From Takakia lepidozioides (Eukaryota; Streptophyta; Takakiopsida; Takakiales; Takakiaceae): DNA of 64,000 nt. The notes under the pieces were generated by a model. The model made no database searches, was not told the origin of the DNA, and was given only the letters and a program-made list of their open reading frames with translations. The stretch is from positions 40,548,001-40,612,000 of the forward strand of contig CM060733.1 in NCBI GenBank assembly GCA_030704615.1, given 5' to 3'. Of this stretch, positions 1 to 12,815 are shown piece after piece (within the stretch, counting starts at the first letter, position 1; the number at the start of each line of letters is the position of its first letter). A program made the position numbers and the translations under genes.

Positions 1-480
1 CTTGATAGATTTGAAGAGAGCGTCTCTTTGGTGAGAGAACCCCGGACAATGTATCAGAAAATGAATAATGTCTTCAGGTTGCCCACACAACGAGCAATTG
101 CACTCTCCATTTCCTCTCTGCTTCTGTTTGCTTATCAAAGGTAGGCTTCGTGCCTTGAGTTTAAATTTCAGTCTAGTGCCGAGAGTGGGTAGACCCTTGA
201 GGTCATCCAAGATATCCTCCCCCATGTCATAGACTGGAAACAAGTTCAGGGAAGTTTTTTGCCTAACTTCATTTTCATCAGACAATCTCATGGCAACAGA
301 CATGGTTGGACACTACAGCCTCTAAGTCAGATTTATCTTGCAAGGTGAAGACTTGCGGTCCCAGGTCCAGGTCCTTGAGAATCTCTTCTATTGTCTTCTG
401 CTAGGACTTAGCCTGTTTGATAGGGCGGTGGGCGGTCCTGTTTCCAAGATATAGAATCGATTAACTTATGATATCTGGTG
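1..480 (-). pseudogene. LINE reverse-transcriptase C-terminal fragment with CCHC zinc motif
   Basis: Read on the minus strand, bases about 303 to 1 give a continuous frame ending in a C-x2-C-x8-H-x4-C zinc motif (CSLCGQPEDIIHFLIHC) followed by basic residues. This is the layout of the zinc-binding tail of many non-LTR (LINE) reverse transcriptases. A one-base frameshift near 303 joins it to an upstream coding-like stretch (about 303-420) that reads QTIEEILKDLDLGPQVF. No RT core is present, and the fragment runs off the left edge. I infer a dead LINE remnant. It is not the same family as the LINE at 56420-61790, whose tail motif differs. Confidence 0.6.
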
Positions 481-539
481 TTGGACATATGTTGCAGCTG
501 ACACCATCTGACCTTAAACTCATCTTGTTGGGAGCTTAA

Positions 540-2984
540 AAGAGAGGGAAGATACTTTTTGTCATGTCAAGACAAAGATAGGACCCCTAGGGTCATTGTC
601 ATGAAGAAGAAGAATAATCAGACATATCAGCCACTTAATAGTGGCACCATCCATCAATCATCAAGCTAGAAAATCCAGAATTACATCCATGCACAGTAAT
701 GTGTTCATGTTAGTAATATTCATAACCCCAAAGAGTATTTCACCGATGTTGATTGACCATCAGTCATGATCAGGATACACCTTCATAGGTCTGGGTGGGA
801 TGACGGGTACTTGGCTAGATTTTGGCCTTGATGTGGTGCAGGTCAAATGGTCATACAGATTTACAATCCAGATTGACTGGTGTCTGCAAGCTGTAATCCA
901 AGCATACTTACTCAAATCCCATGGGTTTCATGGAGGGTTTAAGAAAAAAGAAAAACAAAAACAATTGGATATCACAGATTTAAATACCTTGCCCTGCCAG
1001 TATTTGCTTAAACTGATCTGCAGCACAGCTTGCCCCCCACAGGGGAGGGGGATATGTCTGGTAAGTTTTCCAGAATACCCCTATACTATTATTTCTTGCT
1101 ACAGTTGAAAATCAAAGTTCATGACACGACAAAGTAAAAATAAAGGACTGCATACACATCCTGTGACAGTATATGATACTGTCAGCACACCCTATTCACA
1201 TCATTCACGTTTGACCATGTCATTACACCATGTCTAGGGGGTATTTCCACTTAACCACCCTGGCTGCCTCAAAAACCAGTTACCAATTATATTGCTGCCA
1301 TATTTCAGTATCAGCCAAATAGCCACAGGCATAATCGTCACCATACCTTGGCCTAAGCATCTAGCTAACAAAGCCATCCGGGTTGGAACATAACAGGGGG
1401 TATTTTACCATCAGGGGTACCTGAGTAGCTGCAGCAAACAGTTCCTTGCAGCCTCTCCTTTTGTTTCCAACTACCATAAGGCAAGCAAAGCAAACTAGTG
1501 CCTGAAAAACAGATGTGTGTCTCACACAAGCCATCATAAACACGGTTGTCACAGCCAAGCAAAGGTCTTCCACTGGCTGGGCCAAAATAGCCCACCTTAA
1601 ACAACACTATACTTGTTCTTCATAGATAAAAGAAAGAGGTAGGATCAAGAAAAACCATAGAGTAGTTTAATTTTTCAATATTTTCAGATGAATCCATGGC
1701 CAGCAATCCCTTTCCCAGCTCTGCAACCCATTTGGCATCCAACAGCACCTAGACATCAGCATATTAAGTGGAAGCCCTCACCTATGCCCGTCCCAAAAAC
1801 AACCACAACACATTGTGAGTTAGTGAGGATGCACGCGGTGAGTACCAGGCTTCCACATTTGCTATCGAGGTCAAATACACTTGAATCTAAGCACAGAGAA
1901 TGCCAAAGAAAGCAGGGAAGCAAGATAAACAGAAAAAGAACCTTTTTTACTGTTTGGGGGATGGTCACCATCTCTCCACAAGCCCAACCATGCAGGGAGG
2001 TCTCCACCAACACCACAACACTGCTACCTTAACCAAAGCAAAGTCTTGCCAAGCACAAGAAAAAAGAGCTTTGTCTCATAAGGTAGGGTTTATAAAGGGA
2101 GGGAGGGAGAGACTTCCTTGTTCTACTAAGACGCCACCATTTATCAAAGACCCAGAAGAGGGCTCCTAGGGAAACTTCACAAGCTGGCAGGTGGTACCTC
2201 CGCCATCACTGCCTTTATTCCCTTGTGCAACAAAAAAACAGACAAATGAGACAGTGAATCTTCCCTCATCTCTAAGCCACCGCCATCACCTTAAAGAGCC
2301 CGCAGAGGCGGCGCTCACAAGAGCCTTAAACACTCCAGGGATTGGCAGCTCATGGTATCTGCAGCACGAGCACCATCGCCACCTCCAAGCCGCCATCGCG
2401 CGCACTCTCGCAGCGCAAAAAGAAAGACATTAGGGTTGCGCAGGGCTTTTACCCTGTCCGGCTCGTCATTCATCCTTCTTAGGATGAAAAACATCCGCCA
2501 GCCCATACGCCCGGTGGACGTTGTCCGTTCTCATTCGCGGAAGATGAAAAACATCGTGTGTTCATCCTGTCTTGAACTCGACGGATGCAGTCCGTTTTTC
2601 ATCTAGGTTAGATGAAAAACATCGGGGTTTATTTATTTATTTATACCTGTCTTGTCCCGTATTTAGGTCCTGCCAGATGAAGTCCTTTTTTCATCCAGGT
2701 TGGATTGAAAAATAATAATAATGACGGAAGTTTTGCAATCAGTATATTCCGGGTTGATGTCCGGATGAAGCAAAACCTCACAGGTATTAATGAAGAAATG
2801 TCTCATTAGGGAAAAATGGATGTATTCTGGATGAAAAACATATAAATTCCCTGCAACCCAATTTTTCAATTTTTTTCAAGGATGGAAGTTGGGACAACAA
2901 TTCCATAAACCCAGTTTCCAGAGGGAGAGAGAGAAGGGAAGAAAAAAAATAAATAAAAAATAAAAAAAAAATGGGGGAGGGAAG
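540..2984 (-). repeat. Array unit U0, inverted and diverged copy of the 2-2.7 kb repeat
   Basis: Bases 545-625 closely match 7815-7900 (the GACAA..GGGTCATTGTCA block that ends other units). Bases 1770-1930 resemble 9340-9470, and 2440-2870 carry the CATC/GGATG-rich end of the unit. The copy ends at the palindrome at 2982-3010. It is the most diverged of the five units and holds no convincing gene. A perfect 9-bp-arm hairpin (TGACAGTAT/ATACTGTCA) lies near 1165. Confidence 0.55.
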
Positions 2985-3030
2985 TGACTGAGCAGCTGCT
3001 TGGTCACTCCCCGCCCCCCCCACCCCCCCT
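2970..3030. repeat. Palindromic head-to-head junction between repeat units U0 and U1
   Basis: AGTGACTGAGCAGCTGC followed by TTGGTCACTCCC forms a near-perfect palindrome flanked by poly(G) on the left and poly(C) on the right. The same arrangement recurs at 10325-10375. It marks the unit end where oppositely oriented units meet and may be a transposon-like terminal inverted repeat. No target duplication was identified. Confidence 0.6.
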
Positions 3031-5080
3031 TTTTTTTTTCTTTGTTGCCCCCTCTCTCCCTCTGTCCCCCTCTCTACTGGGAATTGGCAGTTTACTATCA
3101 GTGTTGACTTCTTGTTTTCTCATCCTCTATCAGGCTTTTTCATCCATATCGGATGAGCCACCAGGATGGACACTAAGTTACCTCTAGGATGGTTCTTTTG
3201 GCCTTTTCTTTCCTCCTTTATTGACTCTCATCCATACCGGATGAGTCACCATGGAAGAAAAGAATTACCTTTATGGAGGTTGCCAACAACATCCTGTTTT
3301 TCCATCCGTACCGGATGAAAAACTACCAGGATGATAATTTTTCATTCCTCTTTTATTGACTCTTTTTATCCATACCGGATGGTCTGGTGAGGAATGATAG
3401 AATTACCTAGATGGAGGTAAGGCGCTGCCACGGATGATATTCCCTACTTTTTCATCCGGACACAAGTGATCTGTCTATGGATGATGTGATCATGGCCTGG
3501 AATTGATCTTTACTACCCCTAATTATGATTAATTACGGTGGAAACCCTAACCCCTACCCCAAAAACTATTTTTAACCTTGCTGCGGATGAAATCCGTCAG
3601 GGTATACGGATGCGTCCTACTATTTTTCATCCACGGATGAATAATCGGGGGACAACCCTGTGTCGTCTCTCCCGCTGTCAGAAGCACGCGATGTGCTTCT
3701 GAGCTCGCGAGGAGAGTGTTATGGCGGACGTGCTTCGGTGGCTGCCCCGTTTGTGGTGTCGTACCCATGCTGGACGAGCGTCTGGGGGGGGGGCGCGAAG
3801 GCGGTGCCTTGTCTCTCTTGCAGCGGGAAACACCGCTATGAATGCAGTGGCATCTTCCCTCCTCTGGTTTTTTCTGTGCTTAGCAAGGATGCTTATGATG
3901 GGAAGTTCTCTCCCTCCTTTCTAGTGCCTTGTGATGGTGCCTGCTTTGCTTCATTGCTTATGTGCTTTGTGGAGGCGGCTTGCTGTGGGTGGTGATGGCG
4001 CATAACCCTCTTCCCCAATCGCTTAAGGTGCCTTTGGAGCTTAGGGATTCTCATGTTCTTATCTCTTTCTCTTGCTTTTGAGTTTCTTAGTTGACATCGA
4101 TGACAAGTGTGAGGGTCTGTGATTCACCTGGGGTTCCACAATCCTCACTAACCTGTTGGTTTTTGTGGGGGCTTGTGATGACGGGCCTGTTTCCTGAGGC
4201 TTGCATACAAACCATACCCTACATTCTGATCTTTGACAGCAAAGCCTGTGGATTATTAAGATAGGTTGTAAGTTATTTTGGCCAAAGAGGATCTGGTTTT
4301 TGGTGGTATGTTTTTGGCGGTTTTGGGTATCTATGGATCTGGTGGCCTTGAAGTTTAAGGCGGCAGCCTGGTAGGGTACTGCCCTGCTCCTTTTCAGGCC
4401 TACTTCTGATGTGTACTGGATCGTAGTAAGGTGTTCTTTGCATGTCATAGCATGGAACTCTTGAAGGATGAGGATGGTAAGCTGCAATGGGATCCTACCT
4501 ATTGTTTTGGATTTGTCATGACATCAGGCCTATGACCTGCAATCTAATTTTTATACAAAAGAGGTTGGATCTCGGCTGTTCATGTTGCTTGTTGGTACAA
4601 GTCTTGAACCTGCAATTTGACAGGCTGCATTCACATTCTCTTGATACCTTGTATGATCACATGTCTCGGGGTGAATACAAATGATATGGAATCTACTTCA
4701 TCTGGCTCAAGTTGGACTGTTTGGTGGCATACTGAGATTTTGACAAACTGCAGGCTGGTCCTTATGCCTTGGCTGATGCATGACCTGCCATAATTAATGG
4801 CTGAAATGGTAAGCTGTTGGTATATGTATAGGCTGAACCAAGAGGCCTTGCAGCCTGCACAGGGACAACAATATCTTATCTTGTCCCACACAAGAACAAA
4901 CCCCGCCCTCCCACCCTGTTTTGTCTTGGATGATTGGGTGGTGTCTTTTGGGATGACTTGACAAGACTGGAAATGTGAGATAGTGCCCTATCCAGGGCTG
5001 TTTATGTCTTTAATTGACAATGACCCTTATGGGTCCTGTCCATGTCTTGACATGACGTGAATATCTTCCCTCCCTCCTTG
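3031..5080 (+). repeat. Array unit U1 of the 2-2.7 kb repeat
   Basis: The unit runs in this order. First come palindromes CATCCRTACCGGATG at about 3141-3380. Then a telo-box AAACCCTAA (3542-3550), a CAGAAGCAC/GTGCTTCTG hairpin in a pyrimidine-rich leader (near 3676), and the block CTTAGTTGACATCGATGACA (near 4088). A 3' part ends with a TTGACAATGACC..GTCCATGTCTTGACAT block near 5015. It joins directly to U2 at about 5080 without the poly(C) start. Short open frames (3660-3995, 3721-3924) are not conserved as protein in the other units, so I treat the unit as non-coding or as a gene-derived pseudo-unit. Confidence 0.65.
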
Positions 5081-7760
5081 GAATTGGCGGTTTTATCAGT
5101 GTTAATTTCCTGTTTTTTCATCCATACCGGATGGACTCTGGCAGTGTTTTCACCCGTCCTATAACGATTTTTTATCCATACCGGATGAACTACCAGGGTG
5201 GACACCGAATTACCTCTAAGATGAGTCTCTGATTTTTCATTCCTCTTTTATTGACTTTCATCCATACCGGATGAGTCACCAGAGAATGAGGAATTACCTC
5301 TGTGGGGGTTGCCACTAGCATCCTATTTTCCATCCATACCGGATGAAAAATGCCAGGATATTAATTTGATCATTCCTCTTTTATTGCCTTTTTCATCCGT
5401 ACCGGATGAGGCATTTTCGGGATGTTGAATTACCTGTAAGGATGTAAAACCGATGCCTTGGATGATATTTCCTATTTTTTCATCCTACTGATGGACTTTT
5501 TCCAACGGATGAACTCAATGATTTTTTTCATCTAAACCAGATGAAATGTACAGCTTTTGATGGCCCTGGACTGATATTAATTACCCCTAATTATGGTGAG
5601 TTAAGGTGTGAAACCCTAACCCCTACCCTAAAACCTATCGTTTAACCTAGCTACGGATGAAATCCATCAGGTTTTAATGGATGTGATGTTGATTGATAAA
5701 TCGGGCAAGTGCCCTAGGACGTCTCTCCCGCCGTCAGAAGCACGAGCAGTGCTTCTGAGCTCGCGGGGAGAGCGTTATGGCGTTTGCGTTTGCTGCTCCC
5801 CTGTTTGCTGCATCGTACCCGTGCGGGGCAATCTCCTGGGGATGCGCAATGGCGGCGCTTTGTTTTTCTTACAGGCGGGAGACAATGCTGTGAATACATC
5901 GTCTCTTTCCCTCCTCTGGCTTTTAATTTTTGCAGCGGCGCTTGTGTTGGGAAGTATCTCTCTCCTCTTCTTAAACCCAGCAAGTGTGCTTGTATGCTTC
6001 ACTTCTCCTTTGCTTTGCTGGAGGTGGCTTGCTGGTGGTGATGGCGCACAGTTCTCTTCCCCAATCGCTCAAGGTGCTTTTGGTGATTAGGGTTCAATTT
6101 TTTTTGTTTTATGTCTTTCTCTCTTGCTTTTGAGGTTCTTAGTTGACATCGATGACAAGTGTAGGGGTCTGTGATTCAACTGGGGTTCCACAATCCTCAC
6201 TAACCTGTTGGTTTTTGTGGGGGCTTGTGATGGGACCAGGTGAGGATCCCTACTTGCTTTGAATTCTCTTGAGCTTGCAGATAAGGATGTGGGCAAAGGG
6301 AACCTATTGTGTATGACGACTTTACTTGGCTGCTGCCTGCAGCCCCGATTTCGGCCCGCTTGCTCCTGGTTTGGCATGCTGATGCTTACTTTTGACTTAT
6401 GTTTTGCTGCCTTTGATGGAGCACTTCGGCCTGACAGGCTTGTCTCTTGAAGCCCAACATCTGGCCCTTACCTTGTCTTGAATCTTTGATAGTAGTGCCT
6501 GTGGATTATTAAGCTAGGTACTGTTTTTGCCTTGAAAGAGGAGTTGTGTTTTATGGGTAAGGCCTCAATGGCTGTTAGGTTCTAAGGAAGAGGAGGCCCT
6601 GTTTTTTAAGATGGCAGCCTGATAAGGCAATGACATGCCTCTTTCAGGCCTGAATCTTGTGTGGAATGGAGCATAGTGAGGCTTATTTGCAAACCCTGGC
6701 ATAAGCCTTCTGTAAAATAGTGTTGGTAAGCTTTACTGAACCTTTGCCAGAGATTATTAGCCTTCTCTTGCCATTAGACCAGTCACCTGCAATGTTTGAT
6801 TTATTTTTTGGCCAAGTGGGCTTGGTCTCGGGCACTCAAGATGTTTGTGTGTCCATATCTTGAATCTGTAATATGGCAGGCCGTTCTTCCATGCCCAAGA
6901 TGCCTTGCATGATGCATGTCTTGGGGCAATTATGAATGGTATAGAATGAGGCTGCAATCGGTCTTGTCATACCCAAGAGGTTTACTTGGTTGCATGTTTG
7001 GAATCTGAAAAACTGCAGGCTGGTCCATCAAGATGCTTGTGTATACAGGTCTTGAATCTGTAGTATGGCAGGCTGTTCTTACTTACCCAAGGGGCCTTGC
7101 ATGATGCATGTCTTGGGGTTATTACAAATGGTAAAGAATGAGGCTGCAATATGCTTTGTCATGCCCAAGAGGGTTACTTGGTTGCATGCTTGGAATTTGA
7201 TAAACTACAGGTTGGTCCATCAAGATGCTTGTGTATACATATCTTGAATCTGTAATATGGCAGGCTGTTCTTACTTGCCCAAGATACCTTGCATGATGCA
7301 TGTCTTGGGGTAATACTGATAAGGTAACTGCAAATTATTTTGTCATACCCAAGATGTTTGCTAGAAGGGCATGTCTTGAATCTGTAATATTGCAGGCTGG
7401 TTTCACATACCCAAGATGTTTTGCTCTATGCATGTCTTGTTGTAATTGTGATGCCAAGAAAGGGTATGACAGGCTGCAACAATCTGATTTTTCAATACAC
7501 AAGATGCTTGCTTATATGCTTGTCTTGTTGTCATGACATGTACATAAACAAACCCCTCCCTCCCACCCTGTTTTATCATGAATGATTGGGTGAAATCAAT
7601 TGGGAAGTCATGACAAGAATGGAAGTGTTAGATGGTGCCATGTTTATGGGCTGTTTATGTCTTTAATTGACAATAACCCTAGTGGGTCTTGTCCATGTCT
7701 TGACATAACATGAGTATCTTCCCTCTCTCTTTTTAACTTTTTCTACCCCCTCTCTCCCTC
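5081..7760 (+). repeat. Array unit U2 of the repeat, with expanded internal subrepeats
   Basis: U2 has the same order of landmarks as U1: palindromes at 5119-5410, telo-box at 5611-5619, hairpin near 5735, CATCGATGACA block near 6139, end block near 7665. It is longer because the 3' half (about 6780-7540) contains degenerate tandem subrepeats built on cttgaatctgtaatatggca and ccttgcatgatgcatgtctt. Acceptor-like tracts such as TTTTGCAG lie within it. With U3 it forms a long inverted repeat centred on the poly(T) run at 7768-7796. Confidence 0.65.
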
Positions 7761-7763
7761 TGC

Positions 7764-7796
<33 letters not shown>

Positions 7797-7800
7797 TAAG
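7761..7800. repeat. Poly(T) centre of a 2.5-kb-arm inverted repeat
   Basis: A run of more than 25 T separates units U2 and U3, which are reverse complements. The sequence just left (7600-7740) reads again, inverted, at 7805-7960 with few differences. A transcript across it would fold into a very long hairpin. Confidence 0.75.
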
Positions 7801-10337
7801 CAGCACAAAAGAGAGGAGAGAGAAGATACTCATGTCATGTCAAGACATGGACAAGACCCACTAGGGTCATTGTCAATTAAATACATAAACAGCCCATAAA
7901 CATGGCACCATCTAACACTTCCATTCTTGTCATGACTTCCCAATTGATTTCACCTAATCATTCATGATAAAACAAGGTGGGAGGGCGGGGTTTGTTTATG
8001 ACAACAAGACAAGCATATAAGCAAGCATCTTGTGTACTGAAAAATCATATTGCTGCAGCATGTTCAAATTCTTGTAAGTAACCCAAGACATGCACCATGC
8101 AAGGCTCCTTGGGTAGGTAAGAATAGTCTGCCCTGCTACAGATTCAAGGTATGTTCATACAAGCACCTTGAAGGACCAGCCTGCAATTTACCAGATTTCA
8201 AACATGCAACCAAGTAATCTTCTTGGGCATGACAAAACATATTGCAGCTTCACTCTTTGCCATTTGTAAGTACCCCAAGACATGCATCATGCAAGGCTCC
8301 TTGGGTAGGTAAGAATAGCCTGTTCTACTACAGATTCAGGATATGTTCATACAAGTACCTTGAAGGACCGGCCTGCAATTAATCATATTTCAAGCATGCA
8401 ACCAAGTAAACTTCTTGGGCAAGACAAACCATATTGCAACTTCACACTTGGCCAATTGTAAGTACCCCAAGACATGCATCGTGCAAGGCCTCTTGGGTAG
8501 GTAAGAACAGCCTGCCATTGTACAGATTCAAGACCTGAGTACACAAGCATCTTGATGGACCAGCCTGCAGTTTATCATACTCCAAACATGCAACCAAGTG
8601 ACCCACTTGGGCATGACAAGATAAACTGCAACTTCATTCTACACCATGTACAGTTGCCCCAAGATATGCATCATGTAAGGCATTTTGGCATGGAAGAAAG
8701 GCCTGCCATGTTACAGCTTCAAGATATGGACACACATACACTTTGAGTGCCCGAGACCAAGCCCACTTGGCCAAAAAATAAATCAAACATTGCAGGTGAC
8801 TGGTCTGTTGGCAAGAGAAGGCTAATAATCTCTGGCAAAGGTCCAGTAAAGCTTATCAACACTATTTTACAGGAGGCTTATGCCAGGGTTTGCAAATAAA
8901 CCTCACTATGCTCCATTCCACATAAGATTCAGGCCTGAAAGAGGTATGTCATTGCCTTATCAGGCTGCCATCTTAAAAAACAGGGCCTCCTCTTCCTTAG
9001 AACCTAACAACCATTGAGGCCTTACCCATAAAACACAACTCATCTTTCAAGGCAAAAACAGTACCTAGCTTAATAATCCACAGGCACTACGGTCAAATAT
9101 TCAAGACAAGGTAAGGGCCAGATGCTGGGCTTCAAGAGACAAGCCTGTCAGGCCGAAGTGCTCCATCAAAGGCAACAAAACATAAGTCAAAAGTAAGCAT
9201 CAGCATGCCAAACCAGGAGCAAGCGGGCCGAAATCGGGGCTGCAGGCAGTAGCCAAGTAAAGACGCCATACACAATAGGTTCCCTTTGCCCACATCCTTA
9301 TCTGCAAGCTCAAGAGAATTCAAAGCAAGTAGGGATCCTCACCTGGTCCCATCACAAGCCCCCACAAAAACCAACAGGTTAGTGAGGATTGTGGAACCCC
9401 AGATGAGTCACAGACCCCTACACTTGTCATCGATGTCAACTAAGAACCTCAAAAGCAAGAGAGAAAGACATAAAGCAAAAAGAACCCTAATCACCAAAAG
9501 CACCTTGAGCGATTGGGGAAGAGAACTGTGCGCCATCACCACCAGCAAGCCACCTCCAGCAAAACAAAGGAGAAATGAAGCATACAAGCACACTTGCTAG
9601 GTTTAAGAAGGGAGAGAGAGATACTTCCCCACACAAGCGCCGCTGCAAGAACTAAAAGCCAGAGGAGGGCAAGAGACGATGCATTCACAGCATTGTCTCC
9701 CACCTGTGAGAAGAGACAAAACGCCGCCTTTGCGCATCCCCAGGATCTCATCCAGCATGGGCACGAAGCAGCAGACAAGGTAGCAGCAAAACGCAGACGC
9801 CATAATTCTTATTCCGCGAGCTCAGAAGCACGAGGAGTGCTGCTGACGGCGGGAGAGACACCCTAGGGCCATGCCCGATTTTTCATCCGTGCAGGATGAG
9901 TAATCAACACCATTTTTTTTTAAACTCGACGGATGTCATCTGTTAGCTAGGTTTAAAAAGTAGGTTATAGGGTAGGGGTTAGGGTTTCACTCCTTACATA
10001 GCCATAATTAAGGGTAATTAATCAACAGTCGAGGGCCATCATAGGCTGCATATTTCATCCGGTTCAGATGAAAAAGTCAATAAATTCATCCAGTTGGAGA
10101 AGGTTCGTCAATAGGATGGAAAAACAGTACATAACATCGGTTTCACATCCTAACAGGTAATTCAACATCCCCAAAAAAAATGGCTCATCCAGTACGGAAA
10201 AAAACCATAAAAGAGGAATAAACGAATTAATATCCTGGTATTTTTCATCCCGTATGGATGGAAAAATTTATATATAGGATGCCATGAGAGGGAGAGATCA
10301 GGAAACTTAAAAAAAAAAAATGTGGGGGGGGGGGGGG
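7798..10337 (-). repeat. Array unit U3, inverted copy of the repeat
   Basis: U3 is the reverse complement of U2. The end block is at 7815-7900 and inverted subrepeats at 8070-8760. The CATCGATGTCAAC block is at 9424, the hairpin region at about 9822, the telo-box complement TTAGGGTTT at 9979-9987, and palindromic CATCC motifs at 10030-10270. The right end is GGAGAGATCAGGAAAC plus poly(A) and poly(G), abutting the palindrome at 10338-10367. Open frames at 9132-9866 are mirrored in U2 but differ in frame and residues, which argues against a conserved protein. Confidence 0.65.
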
Positions 10338-10375
10338 AGTGACTGAGCAGCTCCTCAGTCACTCCCCCCCATTTT
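10325..10375. repeat. Palindromic junction between repeat units U3 and U4
   Basis: GAGTGACTGAGCAGCT followed by CCTCAGTCACTC forms a 28-bp near-perfect palindrome between poly(G) and poly(C) tracts. It is the counterpart of the junction at 2970-3030. Confidence 0.65.
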
Positions 10376-12815
10376 ATTTATTTATTTTTATTTTTCCTTT
10401 GATGTCCCTCTCTTCTCTGTCTCCCTCTCTCCTAGGAACTGGCATGTTGTTATCAGTATTGATTTCTTGTTCTTTCACCCATACTGGATGAAGTTTGATA
10501 GAGTTTCATCCATCCACTATCGGTTTTTCATCCATACCGGATGAGCCACCAGGATGGACACTGAATTACCGTTAGGATGATTTCTGGTTTTTTCATTCAT
10601 CTTTTATTGACTCTCATCCATACCGGATGAGTCACCAAGGAATGAAAAATTACCTCTATGAGGGTTGCCAACAACATCCTGTTTTTCATCCATACCGGAT
10701 GAAAAACTACCAGGATAATAATTTTTCATTCCTCTTTCATTGACTCTTTTTCATCCATACCGGGTGGTCTGGTGAGGAATGATGAATTACCTAGGTGGAG
10801 GTAAACCGCTGCCACGGATGATATACCCTAATTTTCATCCTGACAAGTGATCTGTTTATGGATGACGAGTACAGATGATTATGGCCTGGAATTGATCTTA
10901 ACTACCCCTAATTATGATTAATTACGGGGTGAAACCCTAACCCCTACCCTAAAACCTATTTTTAACTCTGCTATGGATGAAATCCGTCAGGTTAGAAGGA
11001 TGTTTTTTTACTGTTTTTCATCCTTCACGGATGAAAAATCGGGCCAGAAAAACCCTACGTTGTCTCTCCCGCTGTCAGAAGCACGAGATGTGCTTCTGAG
11101 CTCGCGGGGAGAGTGTTACGGCGGGCATGCTTTGGTGGCCGCCCCGTTTGTGGTGTCGTACCCGTGCTGGGCGAGCGCTTGGGATGCGTAAAGGCGGCGC
11201 CTTGTCTCTCTAGCAGCGGAAAACACTGTTGTGAATGCAGTGACATCTTCCCTCCTCTGGCTTTTAATTTTAGAAGTGGCATTTATGCTCGGAAGTCTCT
11301 CTCCCTCCCTTCTATTGCCTTGCAAGTTTGCCTGCTTTGCTTCATTGCTCATGTGCTTTGTGGAGGTGACTTGCCGCGGGTGGTGATGGTGCATAACCCT
11401 CTTCCCCAATCGCTTAAGGTGCCTTTGGAGTTTAGGGATCCTTGTGTTCTTATCTTCTTCACTTGCTTTTGAGATTCTTAGTTGACATCGATGACAAGTG
11501 CATGAGGGTCTGTGATTCACCTGGGGTTCCACAATCCTCACTAATCCGTTGATTTTGTGGGGGCTTGTGATGGGACCAGGTGAGGATCCTCACTTACTTT
11601 GAAATTTCTTGAGCATGCAGTTGGGGATATGGGCTGAGAAGACCTGTAAGTTATCGCGCCTTGAAGTGGCTGCTGCCTGTAGCCCCGAATTCAACCCGAT
11701 TGCTCCTGGTTTGGCATGCTACAACCTATATTTTGGCTTTTGTTTAGCCGTCGATGGGGCAGCTCGACCTGTCTGGCCTGTCTCCTGAGACCTACATACA
11801 GACCATACCCTATCTTTTGATCCTTGACAGCAGGGCATGTGGATTAATGAGCTAGGTTGTAATTTCTTTGGGCCATAGAGGATCTGGTTTTATGGGGGAC
11901 TTCCTCGGCGGGTTTGGGACTCTATGGACGTGGTGGTCTTGAATGTTATGGCGGCAGCCTGATAAGGCACCGACCTGCTCCTTTTTGGGCATGTTTCTGA
12001 TGTGTAATGGATCATAGTGAGGTGTTCTTTGCAAGCTTTAGCATGGACCTCTTGAAGGATGAGGATGGTAAGCTGTAATGGAGTCCTACCTATAGTTTTG
12101 GCCTTGTCATGACATCAAGCCTATGACCTGCAATCTGAGTTTTTTATGTGCCAAAGAGGCTGGATCTCGGCTGTTCAAGTTGCTTGTGTGTACAAGTCTT
12201 GAAGTTGCAATTTGATAGGTTGAATTCACATTCCCTTGACACCTTGTATGATTACATGTCTCGGGGTGAATACAAATGGTATGGAATCTATTTCATCATG
12301 CCCAAGTAGGATTGCTTGGAGGCATGTTTTGATTCTGAAAAATTGCAGGCTGGTCCTTATGCCTTGGCTGATGCATGACCTGCTGTAATTAAAGGCTGAT
12401 AAGATAAGATGCTGCAACCTGTATGTCATGCCCAAGGTGTATGTTTGAAAACGTGTCTTGAAATGGTAATAGGGCAGGCTGGACCATGGTACCTTTCCCT
12501 TTGCATGACCTCAGCACTTTGTGCTCTTTCAATACATGACCTACAGGTAAGGCATGTGGGCAGGCTGAACCAAGATGCTTTGAAACTTGCATGTAGGCAA
12601 CAATATCTTATCTTATCCCACACAAGAACGAACCCCGCCCTCCCACCCTGTTTTATCATGAATGATTGGGTGATGTCAATTGGGAAGCTATGACAAGAAT
12701 GTAAATGTTAGATGGTGCCCTGTTTTGGGCTGTTTATGTCAATAATTGACAATGACCTAAGTAGGGTCTTGTCCATGTCTTGACATTACATGAATATCTT
12801 CCCACTCTCTATAGA
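10371..12815 (+). repeat. Array unit U4 of the repeat
   Basis: U4 has the same landmark order as U1 and U2: palindromes at 10479-10765, telo-box at 10932-10940, hairpin near 11075, CATCGATGACA block near 11476, end block near 12745. It ends at about 12815, where the structured (TC)n-tailed element begins. No conserved ORF was found. Confidence 0.65.
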
